Assembly: GCA_950022655.1 (NCBI GenBank)
Contig: OX465580.1
Span: 3,705,122 to 3,769,121, forward strand
DNA: 64,000 nt
Direction of reading: 5' to 3'
DNA from: Alentia gelatinosa
Lineage: Eukaryota > Annelida > Polychaeta > Phyllodocida > Polynoidae
Below are positions 1 to 10,030 of this stretch, one piece after another (position 1 is the first letter of the stretch; every line of letters starts with the position of its first letter). A program made the translations under genes and the position numbers. The notes under the pieces are model-generated. The model saw only the letters and a list, made by a program, of their open reading frames with translations, was not told the DNA's origin and ran no database searches.

Positions 1-532
1 CAAGATGGTCTTAATGTGGTCTTTGTTGTGTTGTCTTTCTAGACTATCATGGAAGGATCACGCTAAACATACTCATTTTATTCAGCATAATCAGCAGGTA
101 TTTGAGAATATACATACAGCTTTTATTACCTGCTCATAGATCGGTGACGGGAAATCGCCCAATGGAAACGGGCGTATACAGTTAGAATTTGTGATTAAAG
201 ACTAAGAAAGAAACTAATGGGTGTTTGGTCTGTAGTTTGGAGTGCGCAGTAATATGAACGAGGCGATAGCCGAGTGAATATTCTGAAGCCCTCCAAACGA
301 GATGGTGAACAGGGACACAGACCAAGCACGAATATGTTTCTGATTTTATCTTAGCCTGGAAATATTCATCTCTTTATCACCCGTTGAGAACGAGATACCG
401 TTCTCGCAAGCCCGTTGAGAACGAGTTCGTAATGCTAAGCCTATGGACGTTTATACCAGGCTGAGATAAATAAGCTGTTCTAGCTCTGGTCGGGTTAAAT
501 CCGCGGCAGCCTTGACCCAGTAGCAGGAACTA
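1..532. other. No gene seen; short hairpin and TIR-like fragment
   Basis: No supportable coding region. Near 149-173 the segment reading CGCCCAATGGAAACGGGCG resembles the terminus of the inverted-repeat element at 27499-27808, so it may be a relic of that family. Around 380-425 the word CCGTTGAGAACGAG occurs twice, with an inverted copy (CGTTCTC) between, so the stretch can fold. Nothing else is recognised. Confidence 0.4.
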
Positions 533-1350
533 TACCTCACAGGGCGTTTTCAGTGGAATTCACATGGTGAGATTCATGTACCTCACAGGGCGTTTTAAGT
601 GGAATTCACATGGTGAGATTCATGTACCTCACAGGGCGTTTTAAGTGGAATTCACATGGTGATATTCATGTGCCTCACAGGGTGTTTTAAGTGGAATTCA
701 CACGGTGGGATTCATGTACTTCACAGGGTGTTTTAAGTGGAATTCACATGGTGAGATTCATGTACCTCACAGGGTGTTTTAAGTGGAATTCACATGGTGG
801 GATTCATGTACCTCACAGGGTGTTTTAAGTGGAATTCACATGGTGAGATTCATGTACCTCACAGGGTGTTTTAAGTGGAATTCACATGGTGGGATTCATG
901 TACCTCACAGGGTGTTTTAAGTGGAATTCACATGGTGAGATTCATGTACCTCACAGGACGTTTTAAGTAGAATTCACATAGTGAGATTCATGTACCTCAC
1001 AGGGTGTTTTAAGTAGAGTTCACAAGGTGAGATTCATGTACCTCACAGAGTGTTTTAAGTGGAATTCACACAGTGAGATTCATGTACCTCACAGGGTGTT
1101 TTCAGTGGAATTCACACAGTGAGATTCATGTACCTCACAGGGTGTTTTCAGTGGAATTCACACGGTGAGATTAACATACCTCACAGGGTGTTTTCAGTGG
1201 AATTCACACGGTGAGATTAACATACCTCACAGGGTGTTTACAGTGGAATTCACACGGTGAGATTCATGTAGCTCACAGGGTGTTTACAGTGGAATTCACA
1301 CGGTGAGATTCATGTACCTCACAGGGCGTTTTCAGCGGAATTCACACGGT
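533..1350 (-). repeat. 46-bp satellite array, inverted orientation (about 18 monomers)
   Basis: About 18 tandem 46-bp monomers, the reverse complement of the monomer that fills 28890-51462. Each carries the EcoRI-type core GGAATTCAC and the inverted form of GTGAGGTACATGAATCTCAC. Monomers differ by a few substitutions, with the more diverged ones towards the right end. The array has opposite orientation to the large array. Confidence 0.95.
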
Positions 1351-1390
1351 AAGAATTACACTTTAACAAGGTACAGAATCTCATGAGACT

Positions 1391-1495
1391 ATGTGAGGTA
1401 TGTAAATCCCACCATGTGAATCCCACTGGAACAGAATCTCATAAGAATTTTAATCCTGCGAGGTACATGAATCCAACCAAGTGAATTCCACTTCA
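1391..1495 (+). repeat. Two diverged 46-bp monomers in the opposite orientation
   Basis: Two degenerate monomer-like copies (1391-1428 and 1456-1495) run in plus orientation, head-on to the array ending at 1350. The block 533-1495 therefore begins and ends with the same sequence in inverted orientation, as an inverted-repeat element with a tandemly expanded interior would. Confidence 0.7.
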
Positions 1496-1599
1496 CAAGG
1501 CAATAACTGAAAAAAATAGTAAATTTGAGTTTTTGTCCCTGGTCTGACATGGTTACAATACATTATAGACGTCAACATGGTGCTGTACCTAAACCACAC

Positions 1600-2135
1600 T
1601 TAATTAAATGCCTTGCGGGGCAAACCCCTCATTAACACCCAGCTGAGGACACAAGTGTCGTTCACTAATTACTCTCCTCCCTCTCTCCCTCCCTCTGAGA
1701 AGCCAATGAAAGACCGGCCAGAAAAAAACACACAAAAAAAACCTCCTCAATTAGTGGTGCCTCCTCGACTCAACCGAGGTCACCTTTTTACCACCAAGTG
1801 TGCGTTTAGAACAACGCCGGATGTGCCTTTTCTACCTCCTTTTTGTAAACATCCTCCCGAATTTGGGACGCGGAAGAAGTGGCTGAAGAAGTATGTGACT
1901 AAAGGCAACTTCCTGCGCCCAGAAAGGCGGAGTATTTAGAGCGTGTGTTTCTTCACTCACCTGGTCTTAAGTTTCCCGATGGATTGCATTTAATGCCATT
2001 TGATCTGAATTTCTATTCCCCCGCGCAAAAATGGTCGCCTGGTGCTGATTTTATTGGTAAAGCAATACTTTTCCATCTCTGGTTTGCTCAGGATACCAAA
2101 TTAGTGCCTGTAGAATCGTGTTGTTATAACTAACA
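1600..2135 (+). other. Weak protein-like open stretch, unrecognised
   Basis: An open frame of about 108 codons (1613-1939, not starting with ATG) rich in Pro and Lys is followed at once in another frame by about 62 codons (1945-2133). Both read with protein-like composition, and the change of frame sits near 1935. I recognise no domain, start context or splice structure. It could be a degraded transposon or exon fragment, or chance. Confidence 0.15.
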
Positions 2136-2208
2136 TTTCTCGCTTAAATTCAACATATTGTAAAGTTTTGGGGCTATAATAGCCCCCTGGGGGTAGTTTC
2201 ATAACCCA

Positions 2209-2877
2209 GGGCCCCGTTGAATAAAAAAATGAACGATAAAACAAGCATCTTACAAGTCTTGTCGGTGGCAAACTGTAGTATAAAAAACTATCGTGGAGGT
2301 GGACGAGCATTGGACGAGAGGATAAAATGAACGATCGTGAGTGGTGTTGAATAAAAAATCGTTCATTTTGAAAATATCGTTTATTTATCGTTCAAGTCTC
2401 CTCGCGGACGACCACGTTTTTGGCATCGTAGCCGATGTCAAACTCGTTTTTCATGCACTAAATCCATTCCAAATTAAAAGATATTTTCAACAAAGATTTT
2501 TATTCATATTTGATACATTTATACCAAATTTCGACATTTATTAACGATTGATTCTTTGTTTTTTGTGAAATATTTTTAAATTACTGGAAAAAAAAGTTTG
2601 CCATGGATGGGGATAGAACTCTCAACCTTCAGGTTGAGAGACCAACGCCTAAACTCTTTGCCCACAGAATTATACATTTTTAGTGGTCCCCGTGGATATA
2701 GGTCAATCATACGATAATCGAACGATAATCGAACAATATTCTCATGGACGACAGTGCTAACATGAACGAGCAGTTTTATGCTACACTGAAAATAAATTCT
2801 CGTTTATTTCTCGTCCATACTTCAACATATCTTATCGTCCGGCCTCACGGACGATGCATTTTTATTCAACGGGGCCC
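2209..2877. mobile_element. Inverted-repeat element (MITE-like), TIR GGGCCCCGTTGAATAAAA
   Basis: The left end begins GGGCCCCGTTGAATAAAA at 2209 and the exact inverted counterpart closes at 2877, giving a 669-bp element with TIRs of about 18 bp. The interior is AT-rich and contains several GAACGAT and ATCGTT words in both orientations. No transposase is encoded, so it would be non-autonomous. The TIR resembles that of 17133-17420. No clear target-site duplication is visible, so the superfamily is unassigned. Confidence 0.75.
2598..2668 (-). ncRNA. tRNA-like segment (possible tRNA-derived SINE head)
   Basis: On the minus strand the segment shows an A-box-like TTTAGGCGTTGGTC, an anticodon-arm-like stem of CTCAACC pairing with GGTTGAG, and a B-box-like GAGTTCTATCCCC. 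Spacing fits a Ser/Leu-type tRNA or a tRNA-derived SINE head. The B box departs from the consensus and acceptor pairing is poor, so a functional tRNA is unlikely. It lies inside the inverted-repeat element 2209-2877. Confidence 0.4.
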
Positions 2878-4319
2878 AGGATCGTACAAGTAGACCCTTT
2901 TCTGTACGCCATAGAGGGTGTCATGGGTGTTGATTCATGTATCAATTTCATTTATTCAGATCTAAAATCAAAATTTATAATACCATGAAGCACTTGAGAT
3001 CATTGTTGATATGAAAAATAAACAAGATGTATGAAATACAAGCTATTTGCATATATACACTTATATATGTGGGTTGAATACCAGTAGGATGAATGATGGT
3101 TAACACTGGAACCCAATACTTGATAGGCAGTGTGTGTGGATGGGAGAGGGTGGGGGTGGATAGCCTCCACATAGTAGCCCTATGATCCCTTACGATCTAT
3201 GTCAAAGATACGATAATTTCTTATACGATTCATGTGTCTCCCTACGATCTATTTTATGTAACCCAATTTGACGAGGATCGTCCACGAGGTCGTACATCGT
3301 TGGATATATCGTATCGCAAAATGTTCGTATCGTTCAAAATGTATGGGTTTTTTTGGCGTTTTTTTTATCAGTTTTTATTAGGGGTAATGACTCTTACATT
3401 ATCATCACCGAGTTCGGCAACATTGCCGTTCTTCCACTCGGGGCCTCTTAGGTTAGTTATCATAATGGCACACAACCAATTAATGAGATGTTTGAAAAAA
3501 TGAGATGAGATACATTATATACCTTATTACCTCAAAGATGTGACATCTGTTGTCTTTATTACTATAACCTTGGCTGATCGCAGATTCGCTATATCTAACT
3601 AAATTCACACTTTTCCATATTCCACACTTATTCCAGTTGTAGTCACAATCTGGTAATATACCAATATACCGTTACCGTTTACAGTATTACAATGACAGTA
3701 ACACAATCACTTAATGTTCGATCAGTTGCAAACACAATCTGATAACTAACATATTTATTCGGACAAGGCATTTATTAATTAAATTAATAGTGTACCAAGT
3801 ATACAAGGCTTTGTACATACTAGTTGCAGTCACAATCTAGTTCACCCCTGAACTTTACACTAGCTTTCAAATAAACTGCACGTTTATAAAATGCTGACTC
3901 GTTCATAACCCAGGTTCCCATGGCCTGGTATGCGTATACCTCCTCTGTCGTTAGGGACCGTTCATTATCCTACCCCTAATAAAAAATGCCATAGGTTTAA
4001 CATTGATTCAATGTATTTGACGGAGCGTTGAATAAAGTGTTTTTTATGCACCGAGGTGAATTAAAAAAAACGACTAATCAGGGACCAGATAACGAAAGTA
4101 GATCCGGCAGCATTGATAAATGTGGCCATCCTCCGATAAGTGTCAACACGCTACTAACATGGATAATTACAAAGTTGTCTCTGTATATCGGTGAGAAGTA
4201 GTAATACACAACCTGCCAATCGTGGCATAAACATTGCCAAGGCTAACTCTCGTTTGTTTTCTACTAATTGTGTACGGCGGGGGGGGGGGGGGGCGGAGGG
4301 GAGCTATTGGAGGGGGAGG
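2878..4319. other. No gene seen; AT-rich spacer with dispersed repeat pieces
   Basis: No coding feature is supported. Positions 3970-4013 match 15632-15675 (CCTACCCCTAATA followed by AATGCCATAGG), a dispersed repeat. A TTATTAGGGG word near 3376 and CCCCTAATAA near 3975 are inverted relative to each other and could mark an old element of about 0.6 kb. A run of 15 G lies at 4279-4293. Confidence 0.4.
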
Positions 4320-4560
4320 GTTCATATGAGGGTATTTACCTTCAGCGGGAGTTGAGATTTCATATTCAGCCATTTGCCTTCAGCGGGGGTGACATTTCAT
4401 GTTGAGGTATTTGCCTTCAGCGGGGGTGACATTTCATGTTCAGCTATTTGCCTTCAGCGGGGGGGGGGGGGGGGGGGGTGGCATTTAATTTTGAGGCATT
4501 TGCCTGAGGGTGGGGGATTCATTCGGAGGTAAACCCGAGGGGTGGGGGCGTTTTATTTCG
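4320..4560 (+). repeat. 37-bp G-rich minisatellite with poly-G run
   Basis: Units containing TTTGCCTTCAGCGGGGG recur at about 4343, 4381, 4418 and 4455 (37-38 bp period). One unit has its G tract expanded to 20 G (4459-4478). More diverged G-rich units continue to about 4560. Confidence 0.8.
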
Positions 4561-4649
4561 GAGGATTTGCTGAGACAGTCCCATACGCCCCCTCCCTGCT
4601 ATACATAATGAACGCTCCCCTGGTTTTCACCAGACTCTTTTATCAGAGA

Positions 4650-4680
<31 letters not shown>

Positions 4681-4686
4681 ACACTC
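4650..4686 (+). repeat. Poly-C run followed by (AC)n microsatellite
   Basis: Seventeen C (4650-4666) run directly into an alternating AC tract of about nine units. Confidence 0.95.
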
Positions 4687-4732
4687 CCCCGGCGGGTCCC
4701 CCGCTCGTTAGCGCGGAGAAGAACAAAGATAC

Positions 4733-5001
4733 AGAGACAATAATCGACGGTTTTGTGGACAGGCGGCCGTAAACCCTGAGTGGTTGATGCGTAGTAGTAC
4801 ACGAGCGACAGTGAGTGTATTACACCATCAACCTCGAGTGGTTTACAGAGCCGCCTGTCCACAAAACCATCGTTTGTTGTGTGTATTATCAATCTTTTCG
4901 AGTGAATTAAACCCAGTGATTTCCATATTTCAGTACATAACAATAGGCACTATTTTCTTTGCTCTATAGCACAAATGGACTACTTTCCCATATACTATGG
5001 C
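4733..5001. repeat. Dispersed repeat with foldback core, copy 1
   Basis: Homologous over about 270 bp to 23325-23592. The left half folds back on itself: TTTTGTGGACAGGCGGC at 4750 pairs with its reverse complement near 4850-4866. The right half, ending near CCATATACTATGG, is conserved between copies but not self-complementary. Probably a small non-autonomous mobile element. Confidence 0.7.
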
Positions 5002-5168
5002 TTTGAGGCTGTATACCACAGGTTTGAATCCGTATACCAGTTATAGTATCTGACAGGATATATATAATGGCTCGTGGTTTACTGAGTCCCCATACATTTT
5101 CATGGGGTCCTTGTATACGATGGAGGATTGTTAAAAGAAAGTACTCTATGGGGGATGATGAAACAAAT

Positions 5169-5287
5169 TGTACAGTTCCTAGGCTATACCATTAGCGGTT
5201 CTGCTCCTAGCGGTCTATATACGTAGAATAGAGGCTTGAAGTCAACGCATAGATGTAGTAAGTAACAGAATCCAGGTAAGACTGAAT
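5169..5287 (-). repeat. Partial 3' LTR
   Basis: Matches 6660-6779 with a handful of substitutions, including the shared segment from TAGGCTATACC to the CCAGGTAAG word. It is truncated on its inner side, where it meets the gag reading frame. On the minus strand its outer end reads GGAACTGTACA, ending in the CA expected of an LTR. Confidence 0.75.
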
Positions 5288-6115
5288 ACTGGGGTGGCGC
5301 CGCGGCCGGTGCCTCGGCCGCGATGGTGTGCCTCTTATTGCCCTTTTTCGACTTTATCTCCCCCTGCAGCGTCTTCATGGCTTGTTGGAGCTCCTCCATT
5401 TGCCGCTGGAGGGTGGTAGGCGCCGGGGTACTGACGTGACAGCCGGCCGTCGACCTCGCGCCGACCGCGCCCACCTCCATGGCTTCCTCTGTCCGTATAT
5501 CCTCGGAGTGCGCCTCCTTCTCCACAGCCTTGGCGAGAGCGTCCACCTGCACGAGCGCCTCCGCAATGCTGGTAGGGGTGTTGAGGTTTAAGTCCCAACG
5601 CAGGGGGCCTCGTGACAGGGTACTGACGAATTGTCTCATCGTCGGCCGTAGCACGAAGGGCGAGGCGAGTTCCTGGGTGGAGTAGGCCTTTTTGGCCGCC
5701 AACCAAAAACGCTGGGCGTACTCGGGGGTGGTCTCGTGGGAGGTCTGAGAGAAGTGGCCCAAGGCTGCCCGGAGACTCTCCATCTCTTCCATGCCGAGGA
5801 GGGTCGAGGTCACTTTTCTCTTGACGGCATCAAAGTCGCTGATGCCGTCCTCAAAGCAATCGAAAATGATTGATTTGAGTCGTCCCGTCGCGTAACCCAT
5901 CGCCTCCGCGACAAGTTCCTCGTCTGGAGCCTTCGATACAAACCGCGCCTGTCGCACATCGTCCAGCCAGGTGCGTAGGACGGCTTTATCCTGACCGTCG
6001 ACCGTTGGCAGAGACTTGAGATGCCTCGTCAATTTCTTGACCGAGGCTAGCTCGTGCGTCTCGGGCCGCGACCGGGGAGTGGACTCTGCGATTACTGCGC
6101 GGGCCTCAGCGAGCT
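5184..6115 (-). pseudogene. gag C-terminal part of LTR retrotransposon, broken
   Basis: The open frame of about 280 residues below 6032 reads like the capsid region of a Ty3/Gypsy-type Gag: helical, charged, with MRQFVSTLSRGPLRW and a following Ala/Glu-rich helix (residues about 130-185). The displayed start is not an ATG. The frame remains open upstream to about 6115, where it meets the upstream gag piece in a different frame, implying one indel. The last 35 or so residues are LTR sequence read through, so the natural C-terminus and any zinc knuckle are gone. Gag would normally form the particle that packages the element RNA. Family assignment rests on composition and LTR context, not on a profile search. 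Confidence 0.6.
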
Positions 6116-6355
6116 GTCCGCGATGTCAAGGGCATGTTGCTGCTGCACCCTCGCAAACTCATGGCGTAGCCGCTGCTCTATCTCATAAGCTGCCACGTCC
6201 TTCACCTCCTTACACGTCTGTGCAAGGTACTGCTTCAACAGCTTCCCCAGCAACTCCGCGTTAGCGACCATGAAATCTTGCGGAATCGTTCCAGCCTCCT
6301 TCCCGCCGTTAATCCACACCTGAAAATCCACGGGCAACACGGTAGGTTGAGCCAT
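6092..6355 (-). pseudogene. gag N-terminal part of LTR retrotransposon
   Basis: Begins at an ATG at 6355 (MAQPTVLPVDF), about 290 bp downstream of the PBS-like site on the minus strand, as expected for gag. It runs about 88 codons through a helical, Gln/Glu-rich stretch and stops at 6092, inside the region where the downstream gag frame is already open. The two frames overlap by about 20 bases, which fits a single small indel. Non-functional as it stands unless frameshifting occurs. Confidence 0.55.
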
Positions 6356-6644
6356 CCTCACCAACTGCGTATATAACTACACACATTATTTACGACAGTT
6401 ATCCTCTATGGCACAACCGTTGCGATCTCCAGGTGCGACAGCTGCTGGTCCGCTCGGCCTGACTGTCGCTAATACAGAGCTACTGGCATCTGGGTATTTT
6501 CACTCCCACATCAATGGTCACTGCATAGCATAGAAAAAAGACACTTCCCTTTTCTCGTTCACAATCATAAAGCCGGTCCTCCCGTGGCCATCGGTAACTC
6601 GACCGGCAATCCGTCCTCGAATCAGAATAACACTAAAATGGTCT

Positions 6645-6659
6645 CGTCGTCGTCGCCAA
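6645..6659 (-). promoter_or_regulatory. Primer-binding-site-like motif
   Basis: Immediately inside the 5' LTR end (TTTACA) the minus strand reads TTGGCGACGACGAC. TGGCG just after an LTR is typical of retroelement tRNA primer sites; the matching tRNA is not identified. Confidence 0.5.
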
Positions 6660-6976
6660 TGTAAAGTTCCTAGGCTATACCATTAGCGGTTCTGCTCCTA
6701 GCAGTCTATATACGTAGAATAGAGGTTTGAAGTCAACGCATAGATTTTGTAGGTAACAGTATCCAGGTAAGATTGAATGCTCTCTTTTAATTCGGTTCTC
6801 TTATATAGCTACGGAGACGCCTTTGTCTCCATGTTGGGGACGCTTATACGGGGGGCCGCGTTAGGCGCCAATTAGCGTCACCTTTGTACCAGCGAGCGCG
6901 CCCGCATCTCCAGGAAGTTGGGGTTAACAAACAACCGCCGGCCTAAGCCGGGTTCAAAGGGCGGATTATAGTTACA
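6660..6976 (-). repeat. 5' LTR with TATA box
   Basis: On the minus strand it would start TGTAAC (complement of 6971-6976) and end ACTTTACA at 6660, giving the usual TG...CA ends and about 317 bp. The outer boundary is tentative because the partial 3' LTR cannot confirm it. A TATA-like CTATATAAGAG lies at about 6797-6808. Confidence 0.55.
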
Positions 6977-7712
6977 ACAGGAAAGACCAATTAACCTGGC
7001 CAATGTCGGCCATCTTGGATTTGGAGGAAAGAATTTAGAATAGGTTTACTCTATATATTATAATTAATAATGCTGCTTTTTCAACGCAAAAATACCACAA
7101 AGTTAGAATTATCGACTGCAGATCTTTACAAAATGATCACCAATTAGTCAGTGATAGGGTTGAGATAAAACCTAAAGTGCACTCCATCAATAGCCACTGA
7201 AAAAACGCCACTCAGAATCCTGTGGAATCCTACGCTCCTTTGCCTTGAGAAATTACTTTGTAACCAAACCCATATCTCACATTTTAAGTGGATATGGATC
7301 TAGATCCAGTTACTATGTACTCCATCATCCTCAGCAATGATTGCTCCTACACAGAATAGAAATAGTATAGGGATAAGTAAAGGCAGAATATTAGTATTTA
7401 ATCTGAGATTAAGAATTACATATAGAGGCAAATATTGCTGAAAAAAAGCTGAGCCGCCATCTCTGTATTCACTTACAAAGTACCGACATCTGGGGGTCAC
7501 GCCCTGAAATGATATCATACGGACAATAATCCTAATTGACAAGTCTAACAGTAAGTCAAATTGAGTCAAATAAAGGTGGACAGTAATAGGAGAAACGCCC
7601 TAACTGTGGCCGAACTATGTCTTAGTTCGAGGTCACCTGTGGTGGACGTTCGCCCCGACGCCGCAGGCCCCTCTAGTGTGACATGTTACCAAAATAACTG
7701 TCACCTCAAGTG
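6977..7712. other. No gene seen
   Basis: AT-rich spacer without supported coding sequence, repeat or RNA gene. Confidence 0.4.
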
Positions 7713-8165
7713 GAGTGTCCCTTTAAGCAGGGTGGCCCCTTAAGTGGGTTGTCCTCTTAAATGGAGTTCAAAAGCATTCTCTACCAAAATAATTGTTCCC
7801 TTAAGCAGGGTGACTCCCTTAAGCAGGGTGGCCCCCTTAAGCAGGGTGGCCCCCTTAAGCAGGGTGGCCCCTTAAGCAGGGTGGCCCCTTAAGCAGGGTG
7901 GCCCCCTTAAGCAGGGTGGCCCCCTTAGGCAGGGTGGCCCCCTTAAGCAGGGTGGCCCCTTAAGCAGGGTGTCCCCTTAAGCAGGGTGGCCCCTTAAGCA
8001 GGGTGGCCCCTTAAGCAGGGTGGCCCCTTAAGCAGGGTGTCCCCTTAAGAAGGGTTACAAAGCATTCTGTACTGTAATAACTGACTCCTTAAAAGGGGTA
8101 ACCAATTAAGTGGGGTGTCCCTTTAAATGGGGTGACACCTTCAGCGGGGTGTCCCGAAAGCAGGG
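7713..8165 (+). repeat. 18/19-bp minisatellite
   Basis: Tandem copies of CCCTTAAGCAGGGTGGCC (18-19 bp depending on C number) are nearly perfect from about 7797 to 8060 and degenerate on both sides. CTTAAG makes each unit partly palindromic. Related words (CGCTTACGCGGGGTGTCCG-like) recur at 18870-18905 and 63960-64000. Confidence 0.9.
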
Positions 8166-8504
8166 ACTGTTTACTGTATATGAAATATGAGACCCGACAC
8201 AGTCATAGAAACGCCCCATAACCCAACTAGGAGCAAATAGTATGTTCGTCATTGATGAATGTGCATACAATTATAAATTATACATGAATAGTAAAATTGG
8301 GAATAATGGTTAAATAAGCATGAAACTTTAACAGAATGTAGATATAACATCACATTCGATATTTCAGGTGAAATATAAAATAATATCAAGTATCACGTGT
8401 CATGTCACGTGATGCAAAGATAAAAATGTTCACAATAGGGCTATGTACCTGGCCTCTAGCAGTATACACTAGCACAAGAACCCGGCTACATGATTATACC
8501 CCGG
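8166..8504. other. No gene seen
   Basis: AT-rich spacer. A small palindrome-containing stretch CACGTGTCATGTCACGTG lies near 8394-8411. Nothing else recognised. Confidence 0.35.
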
Positions 8505-8720
8505 CCGATATGGTCAACAGGTTTGTATTAAACTCAGCCTATGGATAATTTTCTGTAACCCACTTTCACCCAGTCAACTTGCCATTTCTGCAACTGCCTA
8601 TCTAGGATCCAAATACATCCAAACACCAGTGATTGGTCATGGTCAGCTGGGCACACCTCTAAGACCTTGAGACTCTGGCTTCCTGCTCTGTTCTCAATAT
8701 TACAGTGAATAGCACTCAGA
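8505..8720 (+). repeat. Dispersed repeat, homologous to 58195-58440
   Basis: Shares ordered blocks with 58195-58440, for example ATTTTCTGTA then CACCCA, AACTGCCT, AGGATC and GTGATTGGTCAT, in the same orientation with many substitutions. An old dispersed repeat, not obviously coding. Confidence 0.6.
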
Positions 8721-8984
8721 TAGTGAAGGGACAGTATGTATGCAGTACCCTGAAAGTCTATGTAGACCCCTCTAACTTCTAGATGATGTATTTAGCGCGT
8801 GCAAACACGCTGTAAAAGTATAAGGAACATATTTTACTGTAGCTGAGCAGAATGAATCTTGAGAGGATCTAGTAGAATGTGAGGTATAGTCGTAATAGAT
8901 CCCGTCAGCTTCAACATCTAAACCGAGGATGTGGGAAGCCCCTCTAGTGTGACACACCCTTAACACAGAATCCCATAGGCATAA

Positions 8985-9026
8985 AGTGGAATTCACACAG
9001 GATGGGATTCATGTACGTCACAGGGC
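8985..9026 (-). repeat. Single inverted 46-bp satellite monomer
   Basis: Reads AGTGGAATTCACACAGG and onward as the reverse complement of the main satellite monomer. It stands alone, 75 bp before the family-2 array, and faces the plus-oriented main-family monomer at the array's far end (about 9990-10030). Confidence 0.75.
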
Positions 9027-9099
9027 TCAAAATCTCATGAGATTCTACTCCTTTTTAGGGGTAAATACCGCCAGAAATTGCAGGGGAAAAACATGAAAT

Positions 9100-10030
9100 G
9101 TCTCAGACAAACACCCTGTGAGGTACTTGAATCTCAGCAGGATTTATCTCAGACAAACACCCTGTGAGGTACATGAATCTCAGCAGGATTTGTCTGAGAT
9201 AAACACCCTGTGAGATACATGAATCTGAGCAGGATTTGTCTCAGACAAACACCCTCTGAGATACATGAATCTGAGCAGGATTTTCCTCAGACAAACACCC
9301 TGTGAGATACATGAATCTGAGCAGGATTTGCCTCAGATAAACACCCTGTGACGTACATGAATCTTAGCAGGATTTGTCTCAGACAAACACCCTGTCAGGT
9401 ACATGAATCTCAGCAGGATTTGTCTCAGACAGACACCCTGTGAGGTACATGAATCTTAGCAGGATTTGTCTCAGACAAACACCCTGTGAGGTACATGAAT
9501 CTCAGCAGGATTTGTCTCAGACAAACACCCTGTGAGGTACATGAATCTCAGCAGGATTTATCTCAGAGAAACACCCTCTGAGGTACATGAATCTCAGCAG
9601 GATTTGCCTCAGACAAACACCTTGTGAGATACATGAATCTGAGCATGATTTGCCTCAGATAAACACCCTGTCAGGTACATGAATCTTAGCAGGATTTGTC
9701 TCAGACAAACACCCTGTGAGGTACATGAATCTCAGCAGGATTTGTCTCAGACAAACATCCTGTGAGTTAAATGAATCTCAGCAGGATTTGTCTCAGACAA
9801 ACACCCTGTGAGGTACTTGAATCTCACCAGGATTTGTCTCAGAGAAACACCCTGTGAGGTACATGAATCTCAGCAGGATTTGTCTCAGACAAACATCCTG
9901 TGAGTTAAATGAATCTCAGCAGGATTTGTCTCAGAGAAACACCCTGTGAGGTACTTGAATCTCACCAGGATTTGTCTCAGATAAACACCCTGTGAGGTAC
10001 ATGAATCCCATCGTGTGAATCCCACTTAAC
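9100..10030 (+). repeat. 46-bp satellite family 2 (about 20 monomers)
   Basis: Twenty or so 46-bp monomers whose first ~25 bp are the same as the main family (CACCCTGTGAGGTACATG and the following GAATCTCA). The last ~21 bp are different and include the perfect dyad TTTGTCTCAGACAAA. The last monomer switches to main-family sequence (CCCATCGTGTGAATCCCAC). Monomer length is unchanged although nearly half the sequence has been replaced. Confidence 0.95.

Larger units (their letters stand above)
5169..6976 (-). mobile_element. Internally deleted LTR retrotransposon (Ty3/Gypsy-like gag)
   Basis: On the minus strand the order is 5' LTR (6660-6976), primer-binding-site-like TGGCGACGACGAC just downstream, gag in two frames, then a partial 3' LTR (5169-5287) joined directly to gag. 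Protease, reverse transcriptase, RNase H and integrase are absent, so a deletion runs from late gag into the 3' LTR. The two LTR pieces differ at several positions over 110 bp, so the insertion is not very recent. No target-site duplication is certain. Confidence 0.75.

Noticed and set aside
2598..2668. A functional tRNA gene
   Set aside because: The acceptor stem does not pair well and the B box departs from consensus; kept only as a tRNA-like segment.
4279..4478. Poly-G runs as deliberate G-quadruplex regulatory elements
   Set aside because: Homopolymer runs within a degenerate minisatellite are more simply explained by slippage; no gene or promoter lies nearby.
5328..5706. Several open frames on both strands across gag
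   Set aside because: Shadows of the GC-rich gag frame on the minus strand.
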